From Solicola gregarius (GTDB lineage: Bacteria; Actinomycetota; Actinomycetes; Propionibacteriales; Nocardioidaceae): DNA of 64,000 nt. This document shows, piece after piece, positions 8,135 to 16,348 of this stretch. The stretch covers positions 2,542,001 to 2,606,000 of the forward strand of contig NZ_CP094970.1 of assembly GCF_025790165.1 (NCBI RefSeq). Direction: 5' to 3'. A model generated the notes under the pieces. It ran no database searches. It saw only the letters and a list, made by a program, of their open reading frames with translations, and had not been told where the DNA came from. Every line of letters starts with the position of its first letter. Position 1 is the first letter of the stretch. A program made the position numbers and the translations under genes.

Positions 8135-9532
8135 CTACCCGATGTCTATCCGTCGGGGTACGAACCCGCAGCGCTCCCTGGTGTCGACGGCGGCGATCGC
8201 ATTCAGATCGACGCCGTCGAGCCGCTGCGAAAGGCGGTTCATCGCGCCGACCGCGCTGGCTCTGTCCTCGGCATCGAGCTCGTCGTCGGTGAGATCGTCC
8301 CAGCTGATGTCGAGCTCCTCGATGACGGTCCGGAAGTCCTGCAGCGGGTCGTCGACGGCCGCCCAGCGTTGCTCGACGCCGGTCGGCGCCGCCGTGCGGA
8401 TCCGGTGAACCGCGTCGGTGATCACGGCATAGTCGTCGGGCGCGGTGCCGCCGGTGGACGCGATGCGGTCCCAGTCCTCCTGCAGCACCGTGCAGTAGTC
8501 GCCAGGGTCGGCAGGCGTGCCGGCCTCCGGGTCGCCCCAGGGCCCGAGGAGATAGCCGCCGACGGCCACTGCGCCCACCAGTACGGCGACCAGCCCGGCC
8601 ACCAGCCATGCCTTGCGCGGGCGGTGTTTGAGGGGCGGCGTACTCGTGGGGGTCGACCTGGCCACCCGGATGGTCGTATCGGCGCCCGATGGCTGCCAGG
8701 TCGCCGACTCGGTTTCATCGGTTGTACCGACGGCGTCCCGCAGTGCCGCGGCGAACGACAGCGGATCGGGCCAGCGTTCGACAGGATCGAGGGCCACCGC
8801 GCGCAGCACGGCGTCGTCGAGAGCCTCGGGCACGTCGGCGACGGCGCTCGGTGGGTCGGGCGCCTCGGCGTCGCGTCGCCCGTAGAGCGTGCCTTCGCGC
8901 ACGACCCGACCGGTGAGCAGCTGGTACGCGACCGCCCCGAGCGCGTGCACGTCGGCGCGCGCGTCGACCGGACCGCCCGGCTCGGACTGTTCGGGCGCCA
9001 TGTACGCGGGCGTGCCGACGACCTGGGTCATGCCGGACGCGTACATCATCGCCTTGGCGACGCCGAGGTCGGCGACGAGCAGCCGCCTCCCACGCATCCG
9101 GTCAGAGCGCAGCAGCAGGTTCGACGGCTTGATGTCGCGATGGATGACACCGGTCGCGTGCAGGTCGGCGATGCCCTGTGCCGCTTGGTTGACCAGGTCG
9201 ACCGTCGTTGCGAGTGCCGGCGGCTCGTCGTGGATCAGGTCGGCGACCGTTCCCTTGTCCGCGAATCCCATGACGAAGTAGGGCGTCTGGTCGGGAAGCT
9301 CGCCGATGTCGTAGACCTGCACCACATGTGCGGAGTCGGTTGCGCGCAGCAGCTGTGCTTCGTTCAGGAACCGCTCGCGTACGTCGGCGCGCTGGGCCCA
9401 GTTGTCGGCGAGCGCCTTCACCGCGACGTGCGACTTGAGGTCAGTGTCGTGATAGAGCCATACGGATGCGAAGCCACCGACGCCGATGCGACGCACGCGG
9501 CGGAGGCGACCGAGGGCTTCCGGAGCAGACAC
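8135..9532 (-). CDS. Membrane-anchored Hanks-type serine/threonine protein kinase
   Basis: The 465-residue protein starts with a kinase domain at about residues 7-265. It has the Gly loop GVGGFASVW, the ATP-binding lysine in VAVKA (K39), the catalytic loop HRDIKPSN (from H131), the metal site as DLG (155-157, not the usual DFG) and APE at 179-181. A Pro/Thr-rich juxtamembrane stretch leads to one TM helix at about 308-329. The C-terminal 130 residues lie outside the cell, contain Cys346 and a late Cys, and show no PASTA repeats. It therefore looks like a sensor kinase with an unidentified extracellular domain. GTG 9532 is chosen because the Gly loop starts ten residues later; the open frame upstream is a shadow. 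Confidence 0.85.
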   Translation of the reverse strand: MSAPEALGRLRRVRRIGVGGFASVWLYHDTDLKSHVAVKALADNWAQRADVRERFLNEAQLLRATDSAHVVQVYDIGELPDQTPYFVMGFADKGTVADLIHDEPPALATTVDLVNQAAQGIADLHATGVIHRDIKPSNLLLRSDRMRGRRLLVADLGVAKAMMYASGMTQVVGTPAYMAPEQSEPGGPVDARADVHALGAVAYQLLTGRVVREGTLYGRRDAEAPDPPSAVADVPEALDDAVLRAVALDPVERWPDPLSFAAALRDAVGTTDETESATWQPSGADTTIRVARSTPTSTPPLKHRPRKAWLVAGLVAVLVGAVAVGGYLLGPWGDPEAGTPADPGDYCTVLQEDWDRIASTGGTAPDDYAVITDAVHRIRTAAPTGVEQRWAAVDDPLQDFRTVIEELDISWDDLTDDELDAEDRASAVGAMNRLSQRLDGVDLNAIAAVDTRERCGFVPRRIDIG

Positions 9533-9644
9533 GGTTGCATTGTGCCTCAGCGGTGACCGGCCGACCGGTAGGCGGACGGCGGTACGTCCGCCGGCACGGC
9601 CGCGACCGATCCGTGTAACAGTAGGTAGCCGGGAGGCAAACGGG

Positions 9645-11072
9645 GTGCATGGGTACGTACGAAAGCTCGCGGTTGCGGCGGCGGGACTGCTGGTAGCGGT
9701 CACGACGCTGGGCGAGCCGTCCGCGGGTGCAGCCGACGAGGACGACACCTGCAAGGGCAGGACGGTCACGCTTGCCGGGACCGAAGACGACGACGAGCTG
9801 ACGGGAACGCCCGGCGACGACGTGATCCGGGCGTACACCGGTGACGACGTCATCGACGGGCGTGGAGGCGACGACGTGCTGTGCGGAGACTCGGGCGCAG
9901 ACGAGCTGTACGGCGGCGCGGGCGACGACGCCCTCCACGGTGGCCCATACAAGCTGTACTCCGACGAGGGCAGCAACGCTGCCGAAGGCGACGTCTTGTC
10001 GGGCGGGAGCGGCAACGACCGGATATTCGGCGGTGGACGCTCATCGAACGAGGCGATCCACATCTCACCGGCGCACCACACCCCCGATCGGGTGGAGTTT
10101 CCCGAGGCGCGCGGCGGGATCACGGTCACGGAGAACGGTGTCGTCACCGGGAGCGGCATCGGACGGGACCTCGTCTTCGACGTACCGCATGTCGTCGGTA
10201 CCGACTGGCCGGACGACATCACGGTCCGCGGTCACGCGATCGTCTCCGCGGGAGGCGGCAATGACCGCGTTGCGGCGGTCGCCGGCGGACCGGACGAGTC
10301 GTTGTACCCAACGCTGCTCGGCGAGGACGGCGACGACCGACTCGATGCGTCGCGGAGCAATACGCCGGGCTACTGGTTGGACGGCGGCGAGGGCACCGAC
10401 ACCCTGATCGGTTCGAGGTACGACGACTCCATCGGCGACCACGACGACGACGGCGTGGTGACCGCAGGCGGAGGCGACGACCGGGTCGACGTCACATCGC
10501 AGATGACGGTGTCCGGCGGATCGGGCGCGGACGCGATCCAGGTCGCGCTCGAGGCCGGCCGACGCGGGGCGCTCGGCGGCGGGCCGGGCTACGACCATGC
10601 CGAGCTGCAGAACGGTACGTCGGCGCCGCTCACGATCGACGTACCGGGCGAGGTGGTGCGCGCGGACGGGAAGTCGTCGCCGCTCGCCGGGATCGAGGAC
10701 TTCGGTGCGTCCGCGCGTGAGGCGGACGTACGTTTCATCGGTGGCCCTGGGGATGAGCGGTTCGGCGTCGTCACCTGGGGCGGTCATACGGTGCGTGCCT
10801 CCATGGGCGAGGGCGACGACTACTTCGCGGCGTACGCGACCGTCGACGCGGACGACAACGGCTCGGCGGCGGCGTGGGGCGGTCCGGGCGACGACGTGTT
10901 CGACGGCGGAGAAGGCGACGACAGCCTGTTCGGCGACTCCGGTGACGATCTGATGTTCGGCGACTCCGGCAATGACGCACTGCGTGGTGGTCCGGGGGAC
11001 GACCGGGCGTACGGGACGCGGGGCGAGGCCGACTCGTGCAGAGCAGAGGTCGCGGAAGAATGCGAGCAATGA
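9645..11072 (+). CDS. Secreted protein with RTX-like calcium-binding nonapeptide repeats
   Basis: This 475-residue protein begins at GTG 9645, eight bases after GGGAGG. Residues 1-30 are a signal peptide ending near SAGA. Residues 40-110 and the last 60 residues hold the hemolysin-type motif GGxGDDxx (GDDVIDGRGGDDVLCG, then GGPGDDVFDGGEGDDSLFG). These form calcium-stabilised beta-rolls in secreted enzymes and adhesins. The central 300 residues have looser Asp/Gly repeats and no recognisable catalytic site. Secretion would be by Sec, since the protein has an N-terminal signal and no type I system is near. The function is unknown; a structural or calcium-dependent surface role is likely. The gene diverges from the kinase gene. 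Confidence 0.82.
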   Translation: MHGYVRKLAVAAAGLLVAVTTLGEPSAGAADEDDTCKGRTVTLAGTEDDDELTGTPGDDVIRAYTGDDVIDGRGGDDVLCGDSGADELYGGAGDDALHGGPYKLYSDEGSNAAEGDVLSGGSGNDRIFGGGRSSNEAIHISPAHHTPDRVEFPEARGGITVTENGVVTGSGIGRDLVFDVPHVVGTDWPDDITVRGHAIVSAGGGNDRVAAVAGGPDESLYPTLLGEDGDDRLDASRSNTPGYWLDGGEGTDTLIGSRYDDSIGDHDDDGVVTAGGGDDRVDVTSQMTVSGGSGADAIQVALEAGRRGALGGGPGYDHAELQNGTSAPLTIDVPGEVVRADGKSSPLAGIEDFGASAREADVRFIGGPGDERFGVVTWGGHTVRASMGEGDDYFAAYATVDADDNGSAAAWGGPGDDVFDGGEGDDSLFGDSGDDLMFGDSGNDALRGGPGDDRAYGTRGEADSCRAEVAEECEQ

Positions 11073-11176
11073 CGTGGGTGGGTCGTGCGTTGCGGCTTGA
11101 CAGGACGCGTTACCGTGTCCGTCGATTCACTTATTTCCCCGCAACTGCGGGATTCTCGTAGATCAGGAGCACTCTT

Positions 11177-13897
11177 GTGACCGCACTCGTCATCGTCGAG
11201 TCGCCCGCCAAGGCGCGTACGATCGCGGGTTACCTCGGCAAGGATTACGTTGTCGAGTCGTCGATCGGTCACATCCGCGACCTCCCTCACAACGCCGCCG
11301 AGGTGCCCGCGAAGTACAAGGGACTGTCATGGGCGCGACTCGGTGTCGACGTCGACAGTGGCTTCGAGCCCATCTACGTCGTGCCGGCCGACAAGAAGTC
11401 GCATATCGCCAAGCTGAAGAAGCTGCTCAAGGACGCCGACGAGCTCTACCTCGCGACGGACGAGGACCGCGAGGGCGAGGCCATCGCCTGGCACCTGCTC
11501 GACGAGCTGAAGCCGAAGGTCCCGGTCAAGCGGATGGTGTTCCACGAGATCACGCCGCAGGCGATCCGCGCCGCTGTCGAGAACCCGCGCGACATCGACG
11601 ACCATCTCGTCGACGCGCAGGAGACTCGTCGCATCCTCGACCGCCTCTACGGGTACGAGGTCAGCCCCGTGCTGTGGAAGAAGGTCATGAGCGGGCTGTC
11701 CGCCGGCCGCGTGCAGTCGGTCGCGACTCGCCTGGTCGTCGAGCGCGAGCGTGACCGGATGGCGTTCAAGATCGCGTCGTACTGGGATCTCGAGGCGACC
11801 TTCGATGCGGGCGCAGAGAAGGACCCGCGACAGTTCCCGGCGAAGCTGGTGGCCGTCGACGGTCACAAGGTCGCCCAGGGCCGCGACTTCACCAGCGATG
11901 GCGTTCTCAAGCAGGCGAGCGAGGTGCCGCTGCACATCGACGGCGAGCGTGCCGCTGCACTCGCCGGTGCCTTGCGTACGCAGACCTTCGACGTTCGCGC
12001 GGTCGACTCCAAGCCGTACACCCGCAAGCCGTACGCGCCGTTCCGTACGACCACCCTGCAGCAGGAGGCGTCGCGCAAGCTCGGCTACGGCTCGTCGCGC
12101 ACGATGCAGATCGCGCAGCGGTTGTACGAGAACGGGTTCATCACCTATATGCGTACCGACTCGGTGACGCTGTCGAGCACGGCGGTCAACGCCGCCCGGG
12201 CACAGGTGCGCGAGCTGTACGGCGGCGACTACCTTCCCGACGCGCCTCGTACGTACGCCAGCAAGGTCAAGAACGCCCAAGAGGCGCACGAGGCGATCCG
12301 CCCGGCAGGCGACTACTTCCGTACGCCTGCCGAGACCGGGCTGACCGGCGACGAGTTCCGTGTGTACGAGCTGATCTGGATGCGTACGGTCGCGTCGCAG
12401 ATGAACGACGCCAAGGGCAACTCCGTCACGGTGCGGCTCGGCGCACGAGCAACGAGCGGCGAGGACTGCGAGTTCACCGCAACCGGCCGCACCATTACGT
12501 TCTACGGGTTCCTCAAGGCGTACGTCGAGGGCGCCGACGACCCGAGCAAGGATCGCGACGACAAGCAGACCCGGCTGCCGAACGTCTCCGAGGGAGAGCG
12601 CGTCGACGTCGCCGCCCTCGAGCCGGCCGGACACGAGACGCGCCCGCCCGCGCGCTACACCGAGGCGACGCTGATCCGCGAGCTCGAGGAGCGCGAGATC
12701 GGTCGCCCCTCGACGTACGCGTCGATCGTGACGACGATCCAGAACCGCGGCTACGTCTACAAGAAGGGCACTGCGCTGGTGCCGGCGTGGCTCGCGTTCG
12801 CCGTCGTCCGACTGCTGGAGCGGCACTTCGGCAAGCTCGTCGACTACGAGTTCACGGCGATGCTCGAAGACGTACTCGATCGGGTCGCGCGCGGAGACCG
12901 GGATCGCCAGACGGTGCTGCGCGGCTTCTACTTCGGCGAGGAGGAAGGCGATACGGCGCTCAAGTCGCTGGTCGAGGACCTCGGCGACATCGACGCCCGC
13001 GGCCTCTCCACGTTCGAGATCGGCGACGGCATCGCCGCGCGGGTCGGCCGCTACGGGCCGTACGTCGAAGGCCCCGGCAACGACGGCGAGCCCGCCCGCG
13101 CCAATATCCCCGACGACCTGCCGCCCGACGAGCTGACGCTGGAGAAGGCGCGTGAGCTGCTGGCCAACCCGACGGGCGCGGAGACCGAGCTCGGCGTCGA
13201 CCCCAAGACCGGCTATCCGGTTGTCGCGAAGAACGGGCGGTACGGGCCGTACGTCACCGAGGTGCTGCCCGATGACGTGCCCACCAAGGGCAAGAACGCC
13301 GTCAAGCGCCGTACGGCAAGCCTGTTCAAAGACATGTCGCTCGACACGATCACGCTCGACGACGCGCTGAAGCTGTTGAGCCTGCCGCGCGTCATCGGCG
13401 CGGATCCCGAGTCGGGCGAGGACATCACGGCCCAGAACGGCCGGTACGGGCCGTACCTGAAGAAGGGTACGGACTCGCGCTCGATCGACTCCGAGGAGAA
13501 GCTCCTCACGATGACGCTCGACGAGGCGCTGGCCATCTATGCACAACCCAAGCAGCGCGGTCGCCGCGCTGCCGCTGCTCCGCTCAAGGAGCTGGGCGCC
13601 GATCCGGTGACCGGAAACCCGGTCGTCGTCAAGGACGGCCGCTTCGGGCCCTATGTCACCGACGGCGAGTACAACGCCACCTTGCGCAAGGACGACTCCG
13701 TCGAGGCGGTCACGCTGGAGCGGGCCTCGGACCTGCTCGTCGAGAAGCGAGCGAAGGGCCCGGCGAAGAAGACGGCCAAGAAGACGGCGAAGAAGACCAC
13801 CAAGAAGACGGCCAAGAAGACCCCGGCCAAGAAGTCGCCGGCGAAGAAGTCGGCCGCCAAGAAGAGCACCGCGAAAAGCACCTCGAAGAAGGCATAG
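11177..13897 (+). CDS. topA: DNA topoisomerase I
   Basis: This type IA topoisomerase of 906 residues relaxes negative supercoils. The Toprim domain opens with TALVIVESPAKARTI and contains ATDEDREGEAIAWHL. The nucleophilic tyrosine is Y324 in FITYMRTDS. The C-terminus lacks zinc fingers and instead carries repeated GRYGPYV units (near residues 615, 687, 755 and 823), the actinobacterial arrangement. The last 45 residues are a Lys/Ala tail of repeated KKTAKK type, known in mycobacterial and streptomycete enzymes to aid processivity. GTG 11177 follows AGGAGCACTCTT. A TTGACA at 11097-11102 could be part of its promoter. Confidence 0.98.
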   Translation: MTALVIVESPAKARTIAGYLGKDYVVESSIGHIRDLPHNAAEVPAKYKGLSWARLGVDVDSGFEPIYVVPADKKSHIAKLKKLLKDADELYLATDEDREGEAIAWHLLDELKPKVPVKRMVFHEITPQAIRAAVENPRDIDDHLVDAQETRRILDRLYGYEVSPVLWKKVMSGLSAGRVQSVATRLVVERERDRMAFKIASYWDLEATFDAGAEKDPRQFPAKLVAVDGHKVAQGRDFTSDGVLKQASEVPLHIDGERAAALAGALRTQTFDVRAVDSKPYTRKPYAPFRTTTLQQEASRKLGYGSSRTMQIAQRLYENGFITYMRTDSVTLSSTAVNAARAQVRELYGGDYLPDAPRTYASKVKNAQEAHEAIRPAGDYFRTPAETGLTGDEFRVYELIWMRTVASQMNDAKGNSVTVRLGARATSGEDCEFTATGRTITFYGFLKAYVEGADDPSKDRDDKQTRLPNVSEGERVDVAALEPAGHETRPPARYTEATLIRELEEREIGRPSTYASIVTTIQNRGYVYKKGTALVPAWLAFAVVRLLERHFGKLVDYEFTAMLEDVLDRVARGDRDRQTVLRGFYFGEEEGDTALKSLVEDLGDIDARGLSTFEIGDGIAARVGRYGPYVEGPGNDGEPARANIPDDLPPDELTLEKARELLANPTGAETELGVDPKTGYPVVAKNGRYGPYVTEVLPDDVPTKGKNAVKRRTASLFKDMSLDTITLDDALKLLSLPRVIGADPESGEDITAQNGRYGPYLKKGTDSRSIDSEEKLLTMTLDEALAIYAQPKQRGRRAAAAPLKELGADPVTGNPVVVKDGRFGPYVTDGEYNATLRKDDSVEAVTLERASDLLVEKRAKGPAKKTAKKTAKKTTKKTAKKTPAKKSPAKKSAAKKSTAKSTSKKA

Positions 13898-14026
13898 CCG
13901 CCGATTCGCAGCATTTCCACAGTCGGCGTACAGGCCGGTCTCGGGTCCGCGATCTACCGTCGAGCGCAGACACCCAATCGATGGAGATGCGCGTGAGACA
14001 ACGAATCTCGGCGGTCTGGGTCGGCA

Positions 14027-14104
14027 CACCTGGAGGACAACGTCGCGGCAGCGTCGCTACGACTCACTCCCGACGAGGTCGCTCGCCTCGACGGGCTCGG
14101 CTGA
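14027..14104 (+). pseudogene. C-terminal remnant of an aldo/keto reductase
   Basis: Reading from 14027 gives a 25-residue peptide beginning HLEDNVAAASLRLTPDEV, then ARLDGLG and a stop. It matches the conserved final helix of aldo/keto reductases (a Glu-Asn pair, alternating Ala, Leu-x-Pro-x-Glu). Upstream in the same frame there is a stop at 13994, and no reductase barrel or start codon is present. The fragment is therefore a decayed relic, probably left by a deletion between topA and the NTF2-like gene. Confidence 0.55.
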
Positions 14105-14121
14105 CCGCTCGCTGCTCCGGG

Positions 14122-14448
14122 TCAGTGGTCGGTGATGCGCATCTCGCGTACGGAGTCGCCGTCGACGACGAACACGAACCGGCTCGGGCCCGTGAAGTGG
14201 TTGCTCGCCCAGTCGCCGTCGACGGTGACCGTGTCGCCGTCCTGCTGCACCGAGGTGGGCGTCAGGGTGCCTTTCGCGCCGATGAACTCGCCGTCGCTCC
14301 AGCCGCGGATCGCGTCGTGACCGTGGAACTCACGGCCCCAGTCGTTGACGACACCGTCCGCCGGGAAGTAGCCGAGGAATCGGTCGGTGTCGCCGTCATT
14401 GACGGCTCCGATGAAGCCTCGTACGGGCTGCGGGACGTTCTCCAACAT
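14122..14448 (-). CDS. NTF2-like / SnoaL-type nuclear-fold protein
   Basis: This is a 108-residue protein with the alpha plus beta-barrel pattern of the NTF2-like superfamily: VRGFIGAVNDGDTDRFLGYF, then a central WGREFHGHDAIRGWSD and C-terminal beta strands. The length suits a single SnoaL-like domain. Members act as small-molecule isomerases, hydrolases or ligand-binding proteins, and catalytic residues vary, so no reaction is assigned. The start at 14448 is supported by GGAGG six bases upstream. It stands alone, divergent from the LtrA-like gene. Confidence 0.75.
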   Translation of the reverse strand: MLENVPQPVRGFIGAVNDGDTDRFLGYFPADGVVNDWGREFHGHDAIRGWSDGEFIGAKGTLTPTSVQQDGDTVTVDGDWASNHFTGPSRFVFVVDGDSVREMRITDH

Positions 14449-14544
14449 CGCTGACCTCCGGGTCGGTTCCGAGACATCGCTCCGGCGAGCGCCTGAGCGC
14501 CCACGCTAACCCTGAGACCGGCGTACTCGCACTACGATGCCGAC

Positions 14545-15723
14545 GTGCAGGAACGACGACTACGACTCGTACGCCCCGTCCGGCCGCGTGATCCCGACGA
14601 GGAGCACCGCGTCGCGACGCCGCTCGAGCTGTTCACCGACCTGTGTTTCGTGGTGGCGATCGCGCAGGCAGCGGCGTCGTTCCACCATGAGATCTCCCAC
14701 GGCCACATTCTCGAGGGCGCGCTGTTCTTCGCGATGGCGTTCTGGGCGATCTTCTGGGCATGGCTGAACTTCACCTGGTTCGCGTCGGCGTACGACAACG
14801 ACGACGTGACCTATCGCTGCCTCACCCTGCTGCAGATCGCGGGTTCACTCGTGCTCGCCGCCGGTATTTCGCAGTCGTTCGACGGCGACTTCACGCTCGT
14901 CGTGGTCGGGTACGTCATCATGCGCGTTGCGTTGGTCGTGCAGTGGGTACGCGCGGGCCGCAACGACCCGGACCACCGTACGACGGCGTACCGGTACGCC
15001 GTCGGCATCGTCATCATGCAGTGCTTCTGGATCGCGTTCCTGTTCTTCCCGGAGTCGATCGCTCTGCCCGCGTTCGTGCTCTTCGCCATCGGCGAGATGG
15101 CGGTTCCGGCGATCGCGGAGCGTGCGGGCGGAACCCCCTGGCACCCCGAGCACGTCGCCGAGCGGTACAGCCTGTTCTTCATCATCGTGCTCGGCGAGAC
15201 GATCCTGTCGTCGACGGTCGCGATCCAGGAGTCGATCGACGCGGGCAACGCCGCGAGCGAGCTCACCGAGGTCATCGTCGGCGGCATCCTGATCGTCTTC
15301 AGCCTGTGGTGGCTCTACTTCAGCCGCGGCGACGCCGAGGTGCTACGCGGGCGGAGCGACGCCGCCAACATGACTTGGGGCTTCGGCCACTACTTCATCT
15401 TCGCGTCGGCCGCTGCGATCGGCGCGGGCCTCGCCGCCCGTGTCGACTACTACACCGACCACAGCGAGTCCGGTGGCATCGAGACGGCGTACGTGCTCGC
15501 GGTGCCCGTCGCCGTGCTGCTGTGCGGTCTGTACGTCCTGCGGCTGCGCCAGCATGACCCGAGCTGGCGCACGGCGGCCCCGTTGTTCGTTGCGGCGGCG
15601 GCCGTCCTCGTCGCGGCGCTCACACCCGTACCCGAGGTCGTGATCGGGCTGATCCTTGCGGCAGCGGTCGCGGCCGAGCTACTCAACCCGGCGGGAGTCG
15701 GCGAGCAGTACGTCGACGGCTGA
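14545..15723 (+). CDS. Low-temperature-requirement A (LtrA) family membrane protein
   Basis: The 392-residue protein has about eleven hydrophobic segments. It opens with VATPLELFTDLCFVVAIAQA, the LtrA signature (E-L-F-x-D-L-x-F), and continues with FWAIFWAWLNFTWFASAYD and WHPEHVAERYSLFFIIVLGE, both hallmarks of the family. LtrA was named from a cold-sensitive Listeria mutant. Its transported substrate, if any, is unknown. GTG 14545 is the first start in frame and lies just before the conserved segment. The following gene is convergent, ten bases away. Confidence 0.88.
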   Translation: MQERRLRLVRPVRPRDPDEEHRVATPLELFTDLCFVVAIAQAAASFHHEISHGHILEGALFFAMAFWAIFWAWLNFTWFASAYDNDDVTYRCLTLLQIAGSLVLAAGISQSFDGDFTLVVVGYVIMRVALVVQWVRAGRNDPDHRTTAYRYAVGIVIMQCFWIAFLFFPESIALPAFVLFAIGEMAVPAIAERAGGTPWHPEHVAERYSLFFIIVLGETILSSTVAIQESIDAGNAASELTEVIVGGILIVFSLWWLYFSRGDAEVLRGRSDAANMTWGFGHYFIFASAAAIGAGLAARVDYYTDHSESGGIETAYVLAVPVAVLLCGLYVLRLRQHDPSWRTAAPLFVAAAAVLVAALTPVPEVVIGLILAAAVAAELLNPAGVGEQYVDG

Positions 15724-15732
15724 GCCGCGCGG

Positions 15733-16137
15733 TCATCGGACCACTGCCGCGATCGCCGCGATCTCGACCAGCGCGCCGGGCACGCCGAGCCCTGCGACCA
15801 TGGCGGCCGTCACCAGAGGGGGTTCGCCGCCCGTGTCGAGTGCGCCCGCGACGGCACCGTACGCCGCACCGACATCGACTCCGTCGACCAGCAGGATCGT
15901 GTAGGAGACGACGTCGGCCAGCGTCGCGTCGGCCGCCGCGAGGGCCGACTCGACGTTGGCAAGTGCACGTCTCGACTGTGCGGCGACGTCGTCGGGGTCG
16001 ATGAGTGATCCGGTCGAGTCGACGGCGTTCTGCCCGCCGACATGGATCGTGGTGGCATTCGGCGGGATGACCGCGACATGGCTGAACGCCGGACTGTTGA
16101 CCAACGCATCGGGGCTGAGGAGGGTGATCTCGTTCAT
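15733..16137 (-). CDS. RidA/YjgF/UK114-family protein
   Basis: The 134-residue protein shows RidA family features: GGQNAVDSTGSLIDPDDVAAQ in the middle (compare the family's GQ.A.D..G.l...D...Q), VESALAAADATLADVVS, and a C-terminal PGALVEIAAIAAV. Trimeric RidA proteins hydrolyse reactive enamine/imine intermediates from PLP enzymes. The usual substrate-binding Arg near the C-terminus is not obvious, so it may belong to a non-deaminating subgroup. Residue 1 is taken as the Met at 16137; an upstream in-frame Met at 16209 would add 24 residues of poor character. Confidence 0.8.
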   Translation of the reverse strand: MNEITLLSPDALVNSPAFSHVAVIPPNATTIHVGGQNAVDSTGSLIDPDDVAAQSRRALANVESALAAADATLADVVSYTILLVDGVDVGAAYGAVAGALDTGGEPPLVTAAMVAGLGVPGALVEIAAIAAVVR

Positions 16138-16348
16138 GACTGCCCAGCGTAGAAGCGAAACCGGTCGATTGGTGTCCGGGTTCGGAGGCGTCTTCCCGCC
16201 ACTGCTCATCCGAACCGAGTCAATCGAGGTCGAAGACGGTGCAGATCGCGTCGGTCAGGGCGTGCTTTGGTCTGCAAGCAAGAGACCAAACCCAGGCGGC
16301 GGGCAGAGCCGCGCCGACCTCGATGCGGCAGGGCATTAGGGTCGGTAC

